Below are positions 58,753 through 64,000 of a DNA stretch of 64,000 nucleotides, one piece after another. Source of the DNA: Branchiostoma floridae (Eukaryota; Chordata; Leptocardii; Amphioxiformes; Branchiostomatidae). The DNA is taken from assembly GCF_000003815.2 (NCBI RefSeq), contig NC_049982.1:17122365-17186364 (forward strand). Direction: 5' to 3'. Every line of letters starts with the position of its first letter. Positions within the stretch are counted from its first letter, which is position 1. Position numbers and translations under genes: made by a program. The notes under the pieces are model-generated. The model ran no database searches. It worked only from the letters and a program-made list of their open reading frames with translations, and was not told the DNA's origin.

Positions 58753-59815
58753 TTAAATCGGGGTTTTCGGAAAAACCTGTCCAGTCCAGACAGGGAAATG
58801 GGGCGGAAAACCCTGTCCAGTCTGAAAAGAGGGTCTGCATAGGGGTTCCTGGCAATGCTTAAAACTATTACTAGTACTTCAGACAGCACTTACACTGATA
58901 CACATATTTTCTCATGTAGTTAAACTGTTCTGTATGTATTGCATGTACAAGATGCCATACACTGTCTGTATCCTCTACAGTTGTCGTGCAATAAAGTTCT
59001 TCTTCCTAACTATATAGAATCGGCAGCATAATGAGTGACCCAAAGGTGCAATATGCATGCACAGAAAGTTCTGTCAAATGCAAAGTACCCAATTAACACT
59101 TATCTGGTAGGACATGAGGGGGAGAGAATTACACCCATTGTCCATCAAACAAGGGATAGTGAGTGTCAGTCAATTTCGGGTTGTTAAATAGTGGCAATAC
59201 ATTTCAAAGACAGGCTTTGAAAGGTTTTCTCTAAATGATAAGTGTGCAGCACTCAATTTGAGAGCTGGTCTGTTTAAATCCTGGTTTAATAGAATGGCTG
59301 TGAAAGGTTTCAATATCAACACGACTTTAGTACACAATGTTATAATATAACACATTATATTTTACAATGCACTACCATAAAGCCGAGATGGCATTTTTCA
59401 AACCCTAGTACAAGTTAAGAGCTATATAGAACTATGTATCCTTTTAAAATAATGTGTTTTATTTGTAAAATTATGCCATAAGGCTAATAGCATGTTCAGT
59501 CTCAAAGACTTAAAGAGTAGAAGTTTTTTATATGATCAAGGAGCTTTTATCAAATATTGATAAAAGCTCCTTAATATGATGCACAGAAGTAACAATGATG
59601 GATGATTTTTGTTAAGTTATAATTTTTGTATGACATTGTGTCACACTTCAAGTTGATGTTATTTCTGTGCTTAGCCATATTAAAGATAAAGAAATGTTGT
59701 TGTATACTAGTACTTAGTAGCTTACAACGTATACCCCCATGCAGACCCTCTTTTCAGACTGGACAGGGTTTTCCGCATTCCGGACTGGACAGGTTTTTCC
59801 GAAAACCCCCGATTT
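58753..59815. repeat. Inverted repeat pair of about 95 bp
   Basis: The left arm, 58753-58851, contains GGGGTTTTCGGAAAAACCTG, GAAAACCCTGTCCAGTCTGA and GAGGGTCTGCAT. The right arm, 59735-59815, is the same in opposite orientation. The arms bracket about 0.9 kb and may be the ends of one element, though no target duplication is clear. Confidence 0.75.
59538..59572. repeat. Perfect 16-bp hairpin
   Basis: AAGGAGCTTTTATCAA and its exact complement are separated by ATA. It lies between the two inverted arms. Function unknown. Confidence 0.9.
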
Positions 59816-59859
59816 CGGGCGTTTGCTCATTTGGATGTTCGTGACGAGACAAATAATGC

Positions 59860-59990
59860 GACGGTAACCGGTAAGGTAAGAGGCGGTGGGAGGAAAAGGG
59901 TTGGGCTCCGCCTCCTAATACCATGCGGACACAGTGTGCAAGCGAACCCAATGCCCCTATTGCATCAAACAATAGGATTAAATAACCTTA
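59860..59990. repeat. Dispersed repeat fragment (SINE-like)
   Basis: The stretch GGTTGGGCTCCGCCTCCTAA with ACACAGTG and CCAATGCCCCTATTGC resembles a common lancelet dispersed repeat as I recall it; related wording (CTTGGCAAAGACACT, GACGTAAAATGGGTAACTG) appears at 58650-58715. Family assignment is from memory and needs a library search. Confidence 0.35.
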
Positions 59991-61560
59991 TCAAGCTTGT
60001 TGATCTGTGTATATGTCACTGTTCAAATAAGTTATCCAATTGGATCTTTCCTTGTCCGTCTAAGTAAAATATTGATCAACTATAGAATGCTCTTTTCGCT
60101 ATATTAAATAAGCAAATATCTTTACAGCAAAGTTTGAAACCATTTCCTACATTGCTTGTAAAACTAAATAATCGTTTACCATAAACACGCATGACACATG
60201 TACATACAAACGGTGAAGTGATAAGCGATGCAGTGATAGGCTAGGACAACATCCATGAAAGCTGTGTTGAAAAAAGCCTCAGCTATGTTACACAAAAGGT
60301 ACTGGAAAGTACCTGATAAACACTGTCACTACTAGAAAGGCCGACATTTGCTTAAGAGCAAATACAGCATATTTCAGCCATACCCCTTCCCACGCAACAT
60401 TGGACTGTTCCAAATCACCCCTGCGCAAAAATGGAACATCCTCTTAACAGTACATTATCCCCCAAAGTGGACTGGTATTGTGAATTGATTCCAGGTAAAA
60501 ACAGAGCTTGCTTCTATTTTTCAGAAAATGACAATAATCACACCTTCCATTCAGAAAATTTTCATCATGACTGAAAATTGTTGAATGACTTCATGTAATG
60601 TCATTAACAATTTTCAGTACGATAACTAGGTGTAAGTTTAAAAAAGTATAAGCTCCTTGTGATGTGGGTACATTTATTATTGCAGTGAACTTTTTTTATT
60701 CAAGTAGGGCATACGATTTAATAATAATCAAGCAGGTGCAGGTACTGTAGGAGCGTTTGTTTTCTTCAAGCTGTAAAACTGTTAAACTGTTTTACTTTGT
60801 ATGCAATCAGCCATCGAGCCTATTCTTATTTTAGTTTAACAACTTCCTGCCAGACCCGGAAGATACGATTGAACCTTGTTCGAGGATTTATTTTCGTCTG
60901 TCTGGTCAGTCTGTTCATACCCTGGCGCTGAGAGTGTTTTATTGGGCCGAAACTCTGGCAGTTTAAAGTTACTTACAATTTAAATGTTCAAAGTTTATGT
61001 CAAACAACAACAGCACTAGGAAATGTGGCCACTATAGACAGGTGGTCACTATAGAGAAAATGCTGATCTATTGACTAGGAGCCATACGTTACACATGATT
61101 TCAGTACACTGATCATTAATCATATAAACATTGCACAGGTAAGCCAATTGTTTAGATGTACAATTAAGTTCAAATAATTCTGAAGAGAAATATTGATGAG
61201 AAAATAATCATTCTCGCCACTGTCTAACTTATAATTACGTATCAAAACTAAACGCAGATTTTCTAACTAACGCACCTTTTGCCGACTTCATCAAGGGACC
61301 GCCGGCTATCAATCAAACACGGCTGTTGATTAGACTTAGAGTTTCAAACAGTCATGTGCTGTGTGCCAGTTGACAGCGAACTTCATGCTACGTGATGTTT
61401 TACATTGCTTGGACCTTCTTTCCTACAGCGGTGCTTCTACAAAATATTTAGACTGTAACACTGAGTCCCACATGTTTTATAGAATAGAATTTGACGCAGA
61501 ACAGCGTTTTTTGCTGGGTATTTTTCTTGAAACATGTCCGTGGGAATATCAGCGAGGCGG
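59991..61560. other. Intergenic; nothing recognised
   Basis: No exon for the missing N-terminus of the NmrA-like protein was seen on the minus strand, and no other gene. Confidence 0.4.
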
Positions 61561-61564
61561 CGAC

Positions 61565-62890
61565 GTAGGGATATCAGACCGTCAACAAAAGTCGCACGGC
61601 GGCTAACGGCGCAGCGAAGATACTAGCGCTATAAATAAGCGCTTCAACTAAGGATGGCAACCCGTACAATATTTTTGTATACTGTTGAGCTAAGTAAAGT
61701 TTGTTGTTTATGAGGTTTTAGTTGTCTTTGAAGCTTTGACCCGAAATATTTTAAAGTCAAACTGCTGAAGAGAAGTAAGTGACTGCTACGATTATCGTAG
61801 ATATGGCCCTAAATAAACTAATAAAAGAAGCCTTCTCAATAGTCTAAAATGCAAGAGCTTCCGGGGGGGGGGGCTTCGCCCACCTGGGTCCCCCCCCCAC
61901 AGTGGCCCTGCCCCTGGACCCCGCCTGGGACATTCGGCGGCCTCCGGACCCCTGTCCGACGCTTTGAAAAAATCCTGGCGAGAAGTCTGTACGGTCTGAG
62001 TCTTCAAGTTAACGTATTGTGTGGTCCCGCTTATGAATATTAATTAGCCTTCGCTTTCCTCTTCGCTGATTGGCTGAACCATTAATTGAATTAACTCTTC
62101 CTGCCGGCTAGACGCAGGTGCAGATGTCGGCTCTGTGGGGTAAACGTCCGAAAGGTCATGGCATGGAGAACGAAAGAAAACCAATTTCGCCTAAAAAAAG
62201 TGCTGTAATTAAGCATTTTACAGTACTTTATGCCAAAAATTTTACTTCGATCATTTTACCAACTATCTTATGCCTATCTGTACCAAATGTTACTCATACC
62301 AGGGTACAGGGGTGCAAAATATACCGTTATAAGACCGTCAACAACAGTCGCACGGAGCTAACAGCGCAGCGAAAATACCATCGCTAGCGTTTCAACTTCG
62401 GATAACAAGTTATAAGTACTGTTGAACTCAGTAACGTTAAAGCTTGTTTTTAGTTGCCTTTGACGGTTTGACCTGAAATAGTATTACGCTAAACTCCTGA
62501 AGAGAAGTTATTACGACCTTCGGGCCGGTCGACATCATAGATATGCCCCTAAGAACATGATACCAACTATCTAAAGCCTATCTGTACCATAGTCTAAACA
62601 TGCGAGAGCACTTGAGTGCGGGCTATACCGCTATCCCCCTGGCGGGAACAGTCGCTCGGATATAACAGGGCAGCGATGAGGCCATCGCTTAGTGATTCAA
62701 CTTAGGATTAGCCTGTTATAAGTCCTGTTGAGCTCAGTAGCGTTAAAGCCTTTGATTTTAGTTGCCTTTCACGGTTTGACGCGAAATAGGTATTACGCTA
62801 AACGGGGTGAAGAGAAGGTTATTATAAGTGACTGCTGCGAATTATAATAGATTTGCCCCTAAGAACTGATACCAATATAAAGCATTTTAA
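61565..62890. repeat. Thrice-repeated 260-bp module
   Basis: Diverged direct copies begin near 61570, 62325 and 62630. Shared words: AGACCGTCAACAA, GTCGCACGG, CTAACRGCGCAGCGA, TACTGTTGA, TTTGACCYGAAATA and CTGAAGAGAAGT. The first and second copies are separated by a G/C homopolymer-rich patch (61862-61900). Possibly a degenerate part of one transposable element. Confidence 0.7.
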
Positions 62891-62979
62891 AATTGTTTAA
62901 GTCTAAAATTTTGCTTGAATCTTGTTACCAAGTATCTAATGCCTATCTATACCAAATTTCAGGTCATTTAATTGTAATA

Positions 62980-64000
62980 CCAGGGTACAGGAGCCAAAAG
63001 TGCCTTTTTTGGTCAAAAATTGGCCAAAAATCGCAAAAATAAGCATTTTGTTGCACTGTACACCAAAAGTGTTATTGAATTTATATGAAGGGATTATCAA
63101 GGCACATCTGTGTCAAATTTCAGCTCATTCGGTTGCAATACCAAGGTACAGGAGCCAAAAGTGTCCTTTTTTGGTCAAAAATTGGTCAAAAAATCGCAAA
63201 AATAAGCATTTTGTTGTACCGTACACCAAAAGCGTTATTGAATTTATATGGGGGCATTATCAAGGCACATCTCTGTCAAATTTCAGCTCATTTGGTTGTA
63301 ATACCAGGGTACAGGGGCCAAAAGTGTCCTTTTTTGGTCAAAAATTGGTCAAAAAATCGCAAAAATAAGCATTTTGTTGTACTGTACACCAAAAGTGTTA
63401 TTGAATTTATATGGGGGCATTATCAAGGCACATTTCTGTCAAATTTCAGCTCATTTGGTTGTAATACCAGGGAACAGGGGCCAAAAGTGTCCTTTTTTGG
63501 TCAAAAATTGGTCAAAAAATCGCAAAAATAAGCATTTTGTTGTACTGTACACCAAAAGTGTTATCGAATTTATATGGGGGCATTATCAAGGCACATCTCT
63601 GTCAAATTTCAGCTCATTTGGTTGTAATACCAGGGAACAGGGGCCAAAAGTGTCCTTTTTTGGTCAAAAATTGGTCAAAAAATCGCAAAAATAAGCATTT
63701 TGTTGTACCGTACACCAAAAGCGTTATTGAATTTATATGGGGGCATTATCAAGGCACATCTCTGTCAAATTTCAGCCCATTTGGTTGTAATACCAGGGTA
63801 CAGGGGCCAAAAGTGTCCTTTTTTGGTCAAAAATTGGTCAAAAAATCGCAAAAATAAGCATTTTGTTGTACTGTACACCAAAAGTGTTATCGAATTTATA
63901 TGGGGGCATTATCAAGGCACATCTCTGTCAAATTTCAGCTCATTTGGTTGTAATACCAGGGTACAGGGGCCAAAATATACAGTTTTGGTCTAAAATTGAC
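62980..64000. repeat. 163-bp satellite array, continues beyond window
   Basis: About six full units of 163 bp, marked by GGGGCCAAAAGTGTCC at 163-bp intervals (near 63317, 63480, 63643, 63806, 63969). Units are very alike except the first ones, which show more changes. A related fragment at 62285-62320 (ATACCAGGGTACAGGGG) lies in the preceding module. Open frames through it are by-products of low stop content. Confidence 0.93.

Noticed and set aside
59538-59572. Rho-independent terminator
   Set aside because: The hairpin is perfect but the window is animal DNA and no gene ends there.
63000-63993. Five overlapping plus-strand open frames of about 100-150 codons
   Set aside because: They repeat the same peptide every 163 bp and are by-products of the satellite; no start context, splice sites or domain.

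Overview
The window looks like nuclear DNA of an intron-rich invertebrate animal, most likely an amphioxus (Branchiostoma-like lancelet). That assignment is inferred from three things: metazoan gene families split into short exons with GT/AG junctions, exon-shuffled extracellular modules (FN2, CUB) bounded by phase-1 introns, and a dense load of short inverted-repeat DNA transposons. Bacterial features (operons, RBS, CRISPR) are absent. Exons were found by joining splice-compatible pieces by eye; no transcript evidence was available. LAYOUT. (1) About 4.2-31.3 kb, minus strand: one long gene for a small membrane RING-H2 E3 ligase of the RNF24/RNF122 type. Its shared 3' exons lie at 9.4, 7.0, 5.3 and 4.2 kb. 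Three separate exons at 29.1, 15.1 and 10.9 kb each carry an ATG and a different transmembrane segment, and each ends in the same splice phase, so they look like alternative 5' exons. The introns hold several transposons, including a 2.1-kb GACG-rich element (16.2-18.3 kb) and a palindromic element of about 4.4 kb (19.2-23.7 kb) with a minisatellite core, an assembly gap and a second element nested in one arm. (2) 33.9-40.9 kb, minus strand: a seven-exon secreted fibrinogen/intelectin-like gene, followed by a partial tandem copy of its last four exons. (3) 42.8-44.9 kb, plus strand: a damaged CUB-domain gene. (4) 47.5-48.9 kb, minus strand: TMX2, a thioredoxin-related ER membrane protein, in only two coding exons. 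(5) 50.2-56.4 kb, plus strand: a complete ten-exon secreted protein with four FN2 and two CUB domains, with a TATA box upstream. (6) 56.5-58.5 kb, minus strand: the C-terminal five exons of an NmrA-like NAD(P)-binding reductase, convergent with gene 5. (7) 58.7-64.0 kb: no gene recognised; inverted repeats, a thrice-repeated module and a 163-bp satellite that runs off the window end. The genes do not form one pathway. The RING ligase and TMX2 act on intracellular membranes, while the fibrinogen-like, CUB and FN2-CUB products look secreted, possibly for adhesion or innate recognition (inference). The most notable features are the alternative-transmembrane-exon design of the RING gene, the exon-restricted identity between the duplicated fibrinogen-like exons, the FN2x4-CUBx2 protein, and the nested palindromic transposon whose other arm preserves the exact empty site.
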